Shown: positions 1 through 8,429, counted from the first letter of the stretch. The stretch: 64,000 bases of DNA from Parasaccharibacter apium (GCF_002592045.1 NZ_MEJG01000003.1:248001-312000); one strand, 5' to 3'. Translations and numbers: made by a program. The notes: generated by a model not told the origin, from the sequence alone.

Positions 1-591
1 CCTGGCATCCCAATGGCGTTGGGCGGGGCATCTGGCTCTGGCAAATCACTCACCCTTGCTAAATTAGCCGCACGCTATGCCCGCCAAGCGCGGCAATCAA
101 AAGGTAAACTCCGCCAGCCTCTCGTTTTAGCCTGCGATAGCACCCCTGGTAGTTACATCAAGCTTGCTTCGATTCTACGTGGTTGTGACCTAGAGTTGGT
201 CAAAGCCTATGGCGGCATGGACCCAGAGGAAATTGACGGCCAAGACCGCATCATTCTGGTAGATTTACCGGGGCTTTGTGTCTATTCCCCCACAGCCATG
301 ACGGAAATGCGTGAGGTGATAGACCGTACAAAAGCACGCCTCTCATTAGTCGTCCCAGCGGGGATGGACCCAGAAGAAAGCACTGATATTGCTGCGGCCT
401 TCCATCATTGTGGGGCGGATTCACTCATTGCCAGCCGTATGGAGCAAGCCGGGCGTATTGGTAGCATCATTACCGCGGCGGCTTGTGGTTTATCTTTAAC
501 CTATGGGAGTTATTCTGGCTCTATCAATGAGGGCTTTACACAACTCACCCCGGCTATCCTTGCCCGTAGGCTGCTCGTCTTACCGGGGTGA
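1..591 (+). CDS. flhF: Flagellar biosynthesis GTPase FlhF, 3' part (5' end outside window)
   Basis: This is the C-terminal part of an SRP54-type GTPase. The reading frame is open from base 1, so the true start lies to the left. A P-loop (GGASGSGKS) lies near the visible N-terminus, followed by an LACDST segment that resembles the DTxR region, and ILVDLPG, which resembles the DTAG-type G3 motif. FlhF directs assembly and placement of polar flagella as a partner of the export apparatus. The flagellar genes that follow fit this call. The NG-domain motifs are less canonical than in Ffh or FtsY, as is usual for alphaproteobacterial FlhF. The gene converges on fliP with a 16-base gap. Confidence 0.75.
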   Translation, partial: PGIPMALGGASGSGKSLTLAKLAARYARQARQSKGKLRQPLVLACDSTPGSYIKLASILRGCDLELVKAYGGMDPEEIDGQDRIILVDLPGLCVYSPTAMTEMREVIDRTKARLSLVVPAGMDPEESTDIAAAFHHCGADSLIASRMEQAGRIGSIITAAACGLSLTYGSYSGSINEGFTQLTPAILARRLLVLPG

Positions 592-594
592 TAT

Positions 595-616
595 AAAAAG
601 GGGGGCGTTACCCCCC
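595..616 (-). terminator. Intrinsic terminator of the fliP-side operon
   Basis: On the minus strand six G (616-611) and six C (605-600) enclose a five-base loop, followed by a five-T run (599-595). The fliP stop codon TAA (610-608) lies inside the loop. The element fills the gap between the convergent flhF and fliP genes. Confidence 0.7.
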
Positions 617-1504
617 ACCAAAACTACGGACCAAACCACCAGAGACCATCTGGAAGCCATCCACCAACACAAAGAAAATCAATTTAAACGGCAAAGAGAT
701 GGTCGGCGGGGGAAGCATCATCATCCCCAAGCTCATCAACACACTAGATGTCACAAGGTCTATCACCAAGAAGGGCAAATAGAGCAAAAAGCCCATCTCA
801 AAACCACGGCTTAGCTCCCCTACCATAAAGGCTGGGACAATCACCCGCCAAGGCGGCCGCACTGTGGTGGTATGGGTACCATCTTTCCCCTCCACCGGCG
901 TTGCCTCTGGCTTAACACCAGCGAGATGATAGAAAATAGCCACATCATTAGGCCGCGCGTTGCGGATCATAAAATCGCGGAACGGCTCTGCCGCTGCTTG
1001 CAAGCCTGCAATTTCATCAACGCGGCCATCCATCAGCGGCTCTATCCCTTGCTCCCAAGAGCGTTCCAATGTGGGTTGCATCACAAAAAAGGAGAGAATA
1101 AGGGCCAGCGCAATCAGCACCATATTAGGCGGTGTCCCCTGCGCACCAATGGCACTACGTAAAAGCGACAGCGTAATAATAATCCGCGTAAAAGCCGTCA
1201 TCATCACAAGCAAACTCGGTGCGAGGGAGAGAAACCCCACAATCGCCGTAAGCTGGACAAGGCGGCTTGTCGTCCCCGCCTCGCCAATGCCGCCGCCTTT
1301 ACCCATATCGAAAGTGATGGATTGTGCAAAAGCTGGATGCGCTGCCACACATAACAACACGCCACCTATCACCACGCCACACAAAGCCATGATGCCACAT
1401 ATCACGCTCCGTTTTATCGGCTTATGCTTCTTGGCAGCCTTCATCATGGCAAAGCGACCTTTATCACTCTGGCTCATACGCTTATGCCTCTCATCCCTTG
1501 CCAT
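608..1504 (-). CDS. fliP: Flagellar type III export gate protein FliP
   Basis: FliP is an inner-membrane core subunit of the flagellar type III secretion gate. The protein is 298 residues, longer than the usual ~245, because of a basic N-terminal extension ahead of a hydrophobic signal-like segment ending near AHPAFAQS (about residues 33-61). The conserved body includes LTAFTRIIITLSLLRSAIG and QGTPPNMVLIALALILSFF, both typical of FliP. Its ATG overlaps the fliO stop by one base (TAATG), which supports this start through translational coupling. It is last in the fliF-G-H-N-O-P series. Confidence 0.93.
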   Translation of the reverse strand: MARDERHKRMSQSDKGRFAMMKAAKKHKPIKRSVICGIMALCGVVIGGVLLCVAAHPAFAQSITFDMGKGGGIGEAGTTSRLVQLTAIVGFLSLAPSLLVMMTAFTRIIITLSLLRSAIGAQGTPPNMVLIALALILSFFVMQPTLERSWEQGIEPLMDGRVDEIAGLQAAAEPFRDFMIRNARPNDVAIFYHLAGVKPEATPVEGKDGTHTTTVRPPWRVIVPAFMVGELSRGFEMGFLLYLPFLVIDLVTSSVLMSLGMMMLPPPTISLPFKLIFFVLVDGFQMVSGGLVRSFGGG

Positions 1505-1902
1505 TATGTTCTCTCTGATGGGCTCTCTTTAAGAGGAACTACGTCTTTTAAAGGCTGGGTTGGGCCATCGCCTAACCAGCCAATACAGAGGTCTGTTGGG
1601 CCACCTGTAAGAATCACCGCTGTGGCCTGCTGCCCTTCCGGGCCTTTTACAGCGACAGAAAAAAGCGTCCGTTTTGCTCCCAAAGGTACGGCATCTTGTA
1701 CTTTTAAGGCACGCTCCGGGGCCGCTTCAGTTACCTGCAATAAGCGAGGCATACGGTGGCGCATACGGCGTAAGAACCATGGCGTTATGAAGATAAGCCC
1801 CACAACAAGCACCAATGCCAATATGGGATTCATGTGAAACCCCATAACAGCCTGCATCATCGCCCCAGAACCATGCCCCCCACTAACTGATGCTTGTGCC
1901 AT
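1504..1902 (-). CDS. fliO: Flagellar biosynthesis protein FliO-like
   Basis: A short protein of about 132 residues with one membrane segment (NPILALVLVVGLIFITPWFL), a basic cytoplasmic stretch and a small C-terminal beta-rich domain containing VPLGAKRTLFSVAV. FliO assists assembly of the FliP ring in the export gate. The family is poorly conserved, so the call rests on topology, the C-terminal domain pattern and position between fliN and fliP. I chose the ATG at 1902, with AAGG about 11 bases upstream, over a TTG at 1914 that abuts the fliN stop. Confidence 0.8.
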   Translation of the reverse strand: MAQASVSGGHGSGAMMQAVMGFHMNPILALVLVVGLIFITPWFLRRMRHRMPRLLQVTEAAPERALKVQDAVPLGAKRTLFSVAVKGPEGQQATAVILTGGPTDLCIGWLGDGPTQPLKDVVPLKESPSERT

Positions 1903-1916
1903 AGCAGGACGCAACC

Positions 1917-2321
1917 TTACACACTGGCTGATGACGACATAATCTCCGTCATCGTCACAGCAATATTATCATCCTCAATGATGGTGATCTCCCCACGGGC
2001 AATCAGCCGATCATTGGCGTAAATATCAATCGAGGCCCCCAATTTACGATTCAATGGCACAACAGCCCCTCGACCAAGGCACACCAAGTCCCGCACGGGC
2101 ATTTTAACATCACCCACCACGGCTGTAATTTTGACGGGAACATCAAGAATCGCCTCACGATCACGGGCTTGTTCTTGCTCGCTATCGTGCAATTTCCCAA
2201 GCCGTTCTGCCCCCTCTTCTGACACTTCAGAAGAAAAATCAGAAAGGTCAACGCCACCAGAAGCCTGGCTCTCATCCGGCTGGGGTGTGGTCGCTGGGTT
2301 GGTCTCTGTCTCATCTGCCAT
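1917..2321 (-). CDS. fliN: Flagellar motor switch protein FliN
   Basis: FliN forms the base of the cytoplasmic C-ring with FliM and binds FliH during export. The 134-residue protein has an acidic, low-complexity N-terminal half (about 1-55) and a C-terminal SpoA domain (about 58-130) with the motifs ILDVPVKI, LGRGAVVPLNR, DIYANDRLIARGEI and NIAVTMTEI. The gene lies two bases downstream of fliH and ten bases upstream of the chosen fliO start, in one minus-strand operon. Confidence 0.93.
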   Translation of the reverse strand: MADETETNPATTPQPDESQASGGVDLSDFSSEVSEEGAERLGKLHDSEQEQARDREAILDVPVKITAVVGDVKMPVRDLVCLGRGAVVPLNRKLGASIDIYANDRLIARGEITIIEDDNIAVTMTEIMSSSASV

Positions 2322-2323
2322 GC

Positions 2324-3046
2324 TTATTCTCCTTCTTTTTGTACTATGTGCGGCTCTACATCCTGCACTGCTTCTTGCTCACCTGTAGGGGCTAGCCTAA
2401 TTAAAGCCTCCACCGCTTCTGCGACACGATGCCGCACGGCCTCTGCCCATTGGGTTTCATCCAAAGTAATGCGCGATTGAGCAGCAGAAATTGTAAGGCT
2501 GCCAGCTTGCCGTCCCGGCTCTGCCGTGATCGCAACATCCTTCACCCCAGCCAAAGCCGTACGAAGAGCAGATTCATCAGCCGTCGCGCATGCAAGCTCA
2601 ATCGCCCCCTCACATTGAGCAACCAACATAGCGGCATCCTCCGCAAGCTGATGGCGCAAGCCTGTTTGAGCAAGATCACCAGCAAAAATCTGCTCAACAA
2701 CGTGGCAAACCCCTGCAACAAACTGCTCCGAAAGCCGCATCATCCTATCATTGCGACGGGCTTCCTCCTCCTCCATAAACGCCAGAACCTGCTGAACAGA
2801 CTCTGCCATCTGGCTCCCCAAGGCTTGTTCTGCATCCCCTTCGCCTTGCTTATAACCCTGCTGATAGGCTTCAGCTTTAAGGCGTTCCAACTCCTCGGGA
2901 TGAAGAGTTATGCTCGGGTCTGGCTCTGGCTCCTCTTCATCGAGCAACTCACCCACAACATCTTTTGCATGGTGGGAGAAATCCTCTAAACTCTCGCTAA
3001 AGCTCCACCGCTCTGGCGTAGCAGCCTGTTTTAATGCCTCCTTCAT
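2324..3046 (-). CDS. fliH: FliH-like flagellar assembly protein
   Basis: A 240-residue acidic, helix-rich protein in the position normally held by fliH, between fliG and fliN. FliH is the peripheral stalk and negative regulator of the export ATPase FliI. A typical FliH-like stretch YQQGYKQGEGDAEQALG (about 62-78) begins a long helical region. The C-terminal half resembles the HrpE/FliH fold (VAGVCHVVEQIFAGD; SLTISAAQSRI). Similarity is weak at sequence level, as usual for alphaproteobacterial FliH, so gene order carries much of the call. Its start is five bases after the fliG stop. Confidence 0.75.
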   Translation of the reverse strand: MKEALKQAATPERWSFSESLEDFSHHAKDVVGELLDEEEPEPDPSITLHPEELERLKAEAYQQGYKQGEGDAEQALGSQMAESVQQVLAFMEEEEARRNDRMMRLSEQFVAGVCHVVEQIFAGDLAQTGLRHQLAEDAAMLVAQCEGAIELACATADESALRTALAGVKDVAITAEPGRQAGSLTISAAQSRITLDETQWAEAVRHRVAEAVEALIRLAPTGEQEAVQDVEPHIVQKEGE

Positions 3047-3051
3047 CGCCC

Positions 3052-4137
3052 TTACTCGATGATCTCATCTTCAGAGGAGGATGGCGAAATATCAATTTCA
3101 CCATCATTCGCTAGGGCTTTGATAAGAGCAATCAACTCCATCTGTGCAGCCTCGGCATCACGCAAACGCACAGCCCCCATGCCGCGGATCTCATCCTCTA
3201 AAAGCCCAGCAGCACGCTTGGACATACATTTAAAGAACAGCTCGCGTACAGCCTGATTAGCCGCTTTAAGGGCCAGGGGTAGCCGGCTCTTTGCCTCGCC
3301 ATCGCGGTTGATCGCCGCCATGACGCGCATCATGTCATCAGGGGTGAGGCGTTTGATATCATCAAAGGTGAATTTCAATTTATTCACCTTCTCCATATCT
3401 TCTTCACTACGCAAGCCAAGCTTCTCTGTGAGAGAGGCCTCCGTCTTACGGTCGAAGTTGTTATACACCTCCGCCACAAAAGCATAGCTATCGCGCTTGG
3501 TGGACCGCCCAAAGGCCATAATCAGCTCTTTACGGAGGGTCATCTCCAAGCTCTCCAGCACATCTTTGCTCACAGGGCTCATATGGAGGATGCGTACAAT
3601 CACATCGGTAGCGAACTCTTCAGGGAAGAGCGTCAATACACGAGCCACATGCGCTGGGGCGATATAGCTAAGGATAACAGCCACTGTCTGTGGTTGTTCA
3701 TTCCGCAGATAATTCGCCAAGGTGGCCTCGGGCATGTTACCCATTTTAGCCCAAACGCTCCGCCCTGATGGCCCGCGTATATCCTCCATGATCTTCTCGA
3801 CCACTTCAGCGGGGAGGGCACGTTTGAGATAATCCTCTGTCGTTTCATAACTACCGACAAAGCCATCTGCACTTGCATATTTCTCTGAGAATTCATTACA
3901 GACCGCTTCCACACGGTCAGCCCGCACGATCCCTAAAGCAGCCATTGCTTTGGAGATGTCCCGGACCTCATCCTCCTGCAACGAGCGGAAAATACGTGCT
4001 GAACGCTCTTGGCCTAATGCCAACATCAAAATGGCTGCTTTCTCGCTGCCTTTCATCTCCGCTATTAGCCCAGGGCGCACACTCTCAGACTGAATAGCCG
4101 TGGCATCCATCCCGCCATGATTCATTTGCTCTACCAT
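3052..4137 (-). CDS. fliG: Flagellar motor switch protein FliG
   Basis: FliG is the rotor subunit that contacts the stator and links the MS-ring to FliM. The 361-residue protein shows the N-terminal domain (GSEKAAILMLALGQERSARIF, about 30-50), the middle-domain EHPQ-type motif as NEQPQTVAVILSYI (about 146-159), and the C-terminal torque domain with LKFTFDDIKRLTPDDMMRVM and LPLALKAANQAVRELFFKCM. An AGGAGG ribosome-binding site lies just before the chosen ATG. The gene is 11 bases downstream of fliF. Confidence 0.96.
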   Translation of the reverse strand: MVEQMNHGGMDATAIQSESVRPGLIAEMKGSEKAAILMLALGQERSARIFRSLQEDEVRDISKAMAALGIVRADRVEAVCNEFSEKYASADGFVGSYETTEDYLKRALPAEVVEKIMEDIRGPSGRSVWAKMGNMPEATLANYLRNEQPQTVAVILSYIAPAHVARVLTLFPEEFATDVIVRILHMSPVSKDVLESLEMTLRKELIMAFGRSTKRDSYAFVAEVYNNFDRKTEASLTEKLGLRSEEDMEKVNKLKFTFDDIKRLTPDDMMRVMAAINRDGEAKSRLPLALKAANQAVRELFFKCMSKRAAGLLEDEIRGMGAVRLRDAEAAQMELIALIKALANDGEIDISPSSSEDEIIE

Positions 4138-4148
4138 GGTAGCCCTCC

Positions 4149-5807
4149 TTAGCTTTCAGCCGCTGGTTTGGCCGGCTCTGGCTCGGCCAACCAATTACGG
4201 ATCACAGCCACTGCATCATCGGGGTTATCTTCAACACGCCGCAGGACACGAGCCAGCGATTCGCGACGCATCTCCCCTTCCACGCCATCAACGCTAATAC
4301 GGTCACTACGGCTAGCGGCATCCTGTGTCGTACTGCTCGCCTCTGCGTTATCAGCACTGACTTCAGCAGCTCCAACACCAGCACTGCCTGTCTGGCCTTC
4401 TGTCTCGGTCCCTTTACGTGCTTTACGTAAAATAGGACCAAGCAACATCGCCGCCGCCCCCAGAAGTAGGAGAATCGGAACAATCCACTCCGCCAGATAA
4501 ATCATCATCTCTCTGGTAAAGAATGGTGTTGCCTCATGCGGTAGGTCCATCCCGCCATCCACACGGAATGGCATAGACACGACATTAACCTCATCACCGC
4601 GTGTCTTGTCATACCCAATGGTTGTTTGCACCAATTGAGTCAGGCGTTTAACCTCAGCTTCATCCAAGGGCTTCCAGGATGATTTACCATTTTTATCAGC
4701 CGTGACAGTCCCATCCACCAGCACAGCAAGACTAATCCGCGACACACGTGGGCGTGTCTGATTGATAACGCGCGTCCGCTTGCCAATTTCGTAATTATTC
4801 GTCTCATCCGTCCGCTCCTCGCTGGAGCCTGTCCGGTTATTCTGTCCTGCATTCGCATTAGGGAGGTTATTGCCAACGCTGGTGTTCTGATTCGCCTCCG
4901 TATTGGCACTCTTATCCGTACTCGTGCTTTGGGAGCGTAACACTTGCTCATTAGGATCGTACGATTCATCGGTCTCATGGATGAGGTCCGTATTCATCGT
5001 CACAGCCGCGCGTGCCCGCACATGGCCCATACCTAATGTAGGGGTAAGAATATCCTCCACAGCTTGAGCAAGCCGCTGCTCTTCAGCATGGCGTTGCTTC
5101 TCTAAAGACGATTCTTGCCCTGCAAGACTATCTGGGTCCCCAGGGCGCGCTAGAACATCCCCCCGCGTATCCACGATGGAAATACCATGCGCCTTCAACC
5201 CCGGCACTGCTGCAGAGACAAGATTTTGGATCGCAGAGATGGCATCTTCCGACACCGCTCCAGTACGTCCAACATCCAAAATCACACTCGCTTGCGATGG
5301 GTTGGTCTCTGTAGAGAACAGATCACGATGAGGCAGAACAAGATGCACGCGCACATTCCGCACACCATGAATAAGACGAATAGAACGCTCTAACTCACCT
5401 TCTAAAGCGCGTGTCTCGTCGATCCCTTGCTCGAATTGTGTGCTCGTTAACGTGCCGCTTTTATCAAACAGCTCATAACCAACAATCCCTCCACCGGGCA
5501 GCCCCGCCTTTGCTAATAAAAGACGCGCTTCTGCAACTTTATCGGTGGGGACATACAAGGTACGGCCATCCGGCCCCGTATTAGTAGGGATATGCGCTTT
5601 GGCAAGATCATCCACCATTTCGGCAGCTTCATTAAGCTCTAGGTCCCCATAAAGAAGGGACATAGGGGCCGTACGATTATGAAAAGCGATGACTCCTAAA
5701 GACAAAAGCAAAAGCGTACCAACAATACCCAGAGCAATAAGCCTTACCCGGCCAAGGCTCTTCAACCCTTCTATAATCTGCGGCAAACGAAGCTTATTCA
5801 ACTGCAT
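4149..5807 (-). CDS. fliF: Flagellar MS-ring protein FliF
   Basis: FliF forms the inner-membrane MS-ring, the base on which the flagellum assembles. The 552-residue protein has an N-terminal membrane helix (about 22-43), periplasmic ring-building motifs including MSLLYGDLELNEAAEMVDDL and GIVGYELFDK, a low-complexity Asn/Ser/Thr-rich loop in the middle, a second membrane helix (about 436-458) and a C-terminal FliG-binding tail ending DDAVAVIRNWLAE. Length matches the family. It is first in the minus-strand fliF-G-H-N-O-P operon. The 177-base region upstream carries a hairpin and a copy of the recurring flagellar motif. Confidence 0.96.
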   Translation of the reverse strand: MQLNKLRLPQIIEGLKSLGRVRLIALGIVGTLLLLSLGVIAFHNRTAPMSLLYGDLELNEAAEMVDDLAKAHIPTNTGPDGRTLYVPTDKVAEARLLLAKAGLPGGGIVGYELFDKSGTLTSTQFEQGIDETRALEGELERSIRLIHGVRNVRVHLVLPHRDLFSTETNPSQASVILDVGRTGAVSEDAISAIQNLVSAAVPGLKAHGISIVDTRGDVLARPGDPDSLAGQESSLEKQRHAEEQRLAQAVEDILTPTLGMGHVRARAAVTMNTDLIHETDESYDPNEQVLRSQSTSTDKSANTEANQNTSVGNNLPNANAGQNNRTGSSEERTDETNNYEIGKRTRVINQTRPRVSRISLAVLVDGTVTADKNGKSSWKPLDEAEVKRLTQLVQTTIGYDKTRGDEVNVVSMPFRVDGGMDLPHEATPFFTREMMIYLAEWIVPILLLLGAAAMLLGPILRKARKGTETEGQTGSAGVGAAEVSADNAEASSTTQDAASRSDRISVDGVEGEMRRESLARVLRRVEDNPDDAVAVIRNWLAEPEPAKPAAES

Positions 5808-5822
5808 ATAATGGGTATCTAC

Positions 5823-5846
5823 CTGCTTCTCTCATGCCGGAAGCAG
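5823..5846 (-). promoter_or_regulatory. Hairpin in the fliF leader abutting the ribosome-binding site
   Basis: CTGCTTC and GAAGCAG form a seven-base inverted repeat around a ten-base loop, starting 15 bases upstream of the fliF ATG. On the minus strand its 3' arm runs into AGGTAG, the only Shine-Dalgarno-like sequence before fliF, so folding could affect fliF translation. A role is inference. Confidence 0.4.
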
Positions 5847-5942
5847 CAATCCCGCCACCGGATTTACCATATAGGCCATCACAATCATGGCAAAACATGC
5901 CTTGAACCTCATAAATAGCCTTCATGAAGACCACATGTAAAG

Positions 5943-5958
5943 CCTATATAAGGTTAAT
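5943..5958 (-). promoter_or_regulatory. Copy of the recurring flagellar upstream motif (fliF)
   Basis: On the minus strand this reads ATTAACCTTATATAGG, about 136 bases upstream of the fliF ATG. It closely matches the sites upstream of flgK, flgG, flgF, the second flagellin and the response regulator gene. TTAACC resembles half of a CtrA site (TTAA-N7-TTAA), but the second half is degenerate. Confidence 0.45.
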
Positions 5959-5984
5959 GATTGGTGCTTCTTTTATCCCAAATA

Positions 5985-6368
5985 TCATGGGGTAAAATAT
6001 TGATTGCTCGGCGGCACTTTCTTTACCGGCATCATAAGACGGTTCGCGTTCTGTTCCGGTGTTAAACCACGTGGGCCTTCATAGGCTTCATGAGCCATAT
6101 TCGGGGTTAATTCTGGCCGTGCCCAACAATCCACGCCATTCCAACTTTGTGTGCAATAAGGCTGCGGAGGGGGCGTACGCTCTGGTGGGGCGCACCAATC
6201 TTCACCCTCCTCTAAATAACCTGCCTGACATTGCCGGCCTGTCACCTTACTGGCCAGATAATCGGGCGCACATGCACTAAGCCCAGTTAAAAGGGGCATA
6301 AGCAACCACACTGCCTGCCACGAGCGTGATAATGAACAAGACCGCCCCATGATTCGCTTCTCTATCAT
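5985..6368 (-). CDS. Cysteine- and proline-rich lipoprotein in the MotE-like operon
   Basis: Not recognised beyond being a lipoprotein. The 127-residue product has an N-terminal hydrophobic signal ending in the lipobox LSAC. A short mature domain follows with four further cysteines, a proline cluster (ERTPPPQPYC), paired motifs CTQSWNGVDCWARPE, and a tail with GLTPEQNANR. The start at 6368 was chosen because GAGGGG lies just before that ATG and the MotE-like stop is ten bases upstream. An earlier in-frame ATG would overlap that gene. Co-transcription with the MotE-like and bactofilin genes suggests a periplasmic or outer-membrane role connected with the flagellum. That is inference. Confidence 0.6.
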   Translation of the reverse strand: MIEKRIMGRSCSLSRSWQAVWLLMPLLTGLSACAPDYLASKVTGRQCQAGYLEEGEDWCAPPERTPPPQPYCTQSWNGVDCWARPELTPNMAHEAYEGPRGLTPEQNANRLMMPVKKVPPSNQYFTP

Positions 6369-6378
6369 TATCCCCTCA

Positions 6379-6990
6379 TTATTGCCGCGATGGTAAAAGC
6401 GGCCCACGTTGCGGCACAGCTTCATAATGCACTCGTTCTAACGATTCTGCTCCCACAGCCCCTTCTTGGCCGGGCGGTGATGCCCCCTCCGCCACAGCAG
6501 GAATGTTAAGAGCAGGGTGATGAAAATGCCGCACACCTACTAAATATTGAGACACAAGATTCACGCGGTCTGGCGTCATATGCGCCATAATCGCTGAAAG
6601 CTTACGTGTGTTCATAGACGCTGCGATGGCTATAAGCACATGTGGGTCCATCACATTAAATACTGCTGCAGCTTCCCCAGGGCGCATCACCTCATAAATA
6701 CCCACTAAACGCGCCGCTGCCTCTTTAGGGACGAGCTTATGATTATCCACCGTCTCAGAAAAAGCAGCCTTAGACTGGCTCAACACATGCAAGCGCAGCT
6801 CTAGCGCCTTACGGGCTGCAGCAAAAATACGCTGCTGCTCCTGCATTTGTTGCTCGACATCATTACTGGGCAGCCCGTCGTCCTCTGCCTGAACAGGAGA
6901 GACCCATAAAACGCCTACACACCATAGCAGCGCAATAACGCCACTATAGTAACGCAGCCACCGGGATTGCTTAAAGCATGCACCCGCCAT
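6379..6990 (-). CDS. MotE-like flagellar protein (MgtE N-terminal-type domain)
   Basis: A 203-residue exported protein: an N-terminal hydrophobic segment ends around SPVQA (about residue 35), a coiled coil rich in Gln/Glu follows (about 40-85), then a domain with AARLVGIYEVMRPGEAAAVF and MDPHVLIAIAASMNTRKLSAIM. This layout matches the MotE family of alphaproteobacteria, known in rhizobia as a periplasmic chaperone for the stator-linked protein MotC. The domain is related to the cytoplasmic N domain of MgtE transporters. The start overlaps the bactofilin stop by one base (TAATG). No motC is visible in the window, so the exact partner is unknown. Confidence 0.75.
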   Translation of the reverse strand: MAGACFKQSRWLRYYSGVIALLWCVGVLWVSPVQAEDDGLPSNDVEQQMQEQQRIFAAARKALELRLHVLSQSKAAFSETVDNHKLVPKEAAARLVGIYEVMRPGEAAAVFNVMDPHVLIAIAASMNTRKLSAIMAHMTPDRVNLVSQYLVGVRHFHHPALNIPAVAEGASPPGQEGAVGAESLERVHYEAVPQRGPLLPSRQ

Positions 6991-7508
6991 TAGCCCCCCA
7001 ACGGTATCTCGGCGTCTTGTTCCGCCTCGGTAATATCAGGCGTTTTAGCCGCCCAATGAGGATCAAGCTCATCATCACCAGGGATCACAATATGTGCATC
7101 TTCATGCGGCACACTCCGTGATGTCTCCTCTGCATTTTTCTGACGTGCCTTCCCGTTACGGGACACAGAGATCCTTACATCCCCCTCAAAACTTGCATCT
7201 TCATGGATGGCACAACCCGTTGGATTACCCATCTCAATCACACAATCTGAGATACGCGCCCCTGCACCCGCTGTCAGCCGAGGCGTTGTAAAGGTCACCC
7301 CTGTTACGTAACCATCAATCGCAACAGAACGCGCCTCAATATGCCCATCTTTGAGAGTGCCTTCCTCCGTGATGCACAAATGGCCAGCCTCTAATTCTGC
7401 TTGCTCCACATCACCAGCAATATACAGGCTGCCTTCCACCACACCCTGCACATTCTTTACAACAAGCCCTGCGGGAATAAATCCTTCATGTTGCTTTGTT
7501 TCAGACAT
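6990..7508 (-). CDS. Bactofilin-family polymer-forming protein (flagellar operon copy)
   Basis: A 172-residue protein with a central beta-helical bactofilin region (about 20-115): repeated short strands such as VVEGSLYIAGDVEQAELEAG, IEARSVAIDGYVTG and ARISDCVIEMG, each with glycine turns. Charged, flexible tails flank it. Bactofilins polymerise without nucleotide into membrane-associated scaffolds and in some bacteria contribute to flagellar or stalk assembly. It is the first gene of a three-gene unit with the MotE-like and lipoprotein genes, placed between flgH and fliF. A second bactofilin gene is at 50650. Confidence 0.75.
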   Translation of the reverse strand: MSETKQHEGFIPAGLVVKNVQGVVEGSLYIAGDVEQAELEAGHLCITEEGTLKDGHIEARSVAIDGYVTGVTFTTPRLTAGAGARISDCVIEMGNPTGCAIHEDASFEGDVRISVSRNGKARQKNAEETSRSVPHEDAHIVIPGDDELDPHWAAKTPDITEAEQDAEIPLGG

Positions 7509-7635
7509 TCACTCTCTCCCCTTACCCACATCCCACTCTACATGGTGACAGAATGGTCAAAAATTCCTAAACCCTATGCCACCCGCCTAACAAAGGCATA
7601 TTTATGACATGAAAGCCAATACCACAATATTTAAG

Positions 7636-7653
7636 CCTTATATAAGGAATAAA
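7636..7653 (-). promoter_or_regulatory. Palindromic copy of the recurring flagellar motif (bactofilin operon)
   Basis: CCTTATATAAGG (7636-7647) is a perfect 12-base palindrome followed by AATAAA. Read on the minus strand it gives TTTATTCCTTATATAAGG, a variant of the flagellar motif, 128 bases upstream of the bactofilin ATG. It lies in the 168-base A+T-rich gap after flgH, where the promoter of the bactofilin unit should be. Confidence 0.4.
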
Positions 7654-7676
7654 TCTTAAAAATATCCTTTTAACCC

Positions 7677-8429
7677 TTAAAATGGCAGAACATTCTCTAG
7701 GACTTTCTGCCCATAGCGCGGCTGTTGATATTGCGAGAGCTGACCACGCCCGCCGTAAGAGATGCGCGCCTCGGCAATGCGATCATGCGTGACGACATTA
7801 TCTTCAGAGATATCCTGTGGTCGGACAACGCCGCTCACCATAATCTGCCTTAGCTCACCATTCACGCGGACTTCTTGGCGAGCTACAACGACAAAATTAC
7901 CATTCGGCAGAACCTGCGTGATAACACCCGCTAAGGTGATGGTCACAGTATCAATACGCCGGATGGTCCCCGCCCCAGTATTCGCGCTAGAACTGCTCGT
8001 ATCCAGCGCATCAGCACTCGTCAGATGAGATAACGCCTTGCCTTTAAAGCCAAATAAGCTCGGGATCCCAAAAACCTCTGATGCACTGCCTGAAGCCGTC
8101 GTGTTGTTCGTCACATTAGCTGTATCAGCTACTTGAATCTTGATCGTCAGCAAATCACCCGCTTGGGCAGCACGTTGATCTTTAAAGAAGGCACGGCTCC
8201 CCGGCCGCCATAAACTGCCTACCTCCGTCGGCGGAGCCTGAAGCGGCGGGCTAGGCATGGTAATCGGCCGATAATCGGGGGCTTGCGTGGGGTCAGCTGT
8301 CCGCGTCATACGGGGGAGATGACCCATCTCGCTCATCCCACTGACCCCTAAACACCCACTCAGCCCCACTAAAAGGCCGGGTACCACACCCACGCGCAGC
8401 CATGCCCGCTTTGACCATAAGGACATCAT
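7677..8429 (-). CDS. flgH: Flagellar L-ring lipoprotein FlgH
   Basis: FlgH forms the outer-membrane L-ring around the flagellar rod. The 250-residue protein has a signal sequence with lipobox LSGC (Cys at about 26). The conserved core includes GSLWRPGSRAFFKDQRAAQAGDLLTIKI, the Asn/Thr/Ser-rich TANVTNNT stretch, and PNGNFVVVARQEVRVNGELRQIMVSGVVRPQDI with the C-terminal RISYGGRGQL. The start overlaps the flgA stop (ATGA), and GGAGG lies upstream in the end of flgA. It is third in the flgG-flgA-flgH operon. Confidence 0.96.
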   Translation of the reverse strand: MMSLWSKRAWLRVGVVPGLLVGLSGCLGVSGMSEMGHLPRMTRTADPTQAPDYRPITMPSPPLQAPPTEVGSLWRPGSRAFFKDQRAAQAGDLLTIKIQVADTANVTNNTTASGSASEVFGIPSLFGFKGKALSHLTSADALDTSSSSANTGAGTIRRIDTVTITLAGVITQVLPNGNFVVVARQEVRVNGELRQIMVSGVVRPQDISEDNVVTHDRIAEARISYGGRGQLSQYQQPRYGQKVLENVLPF

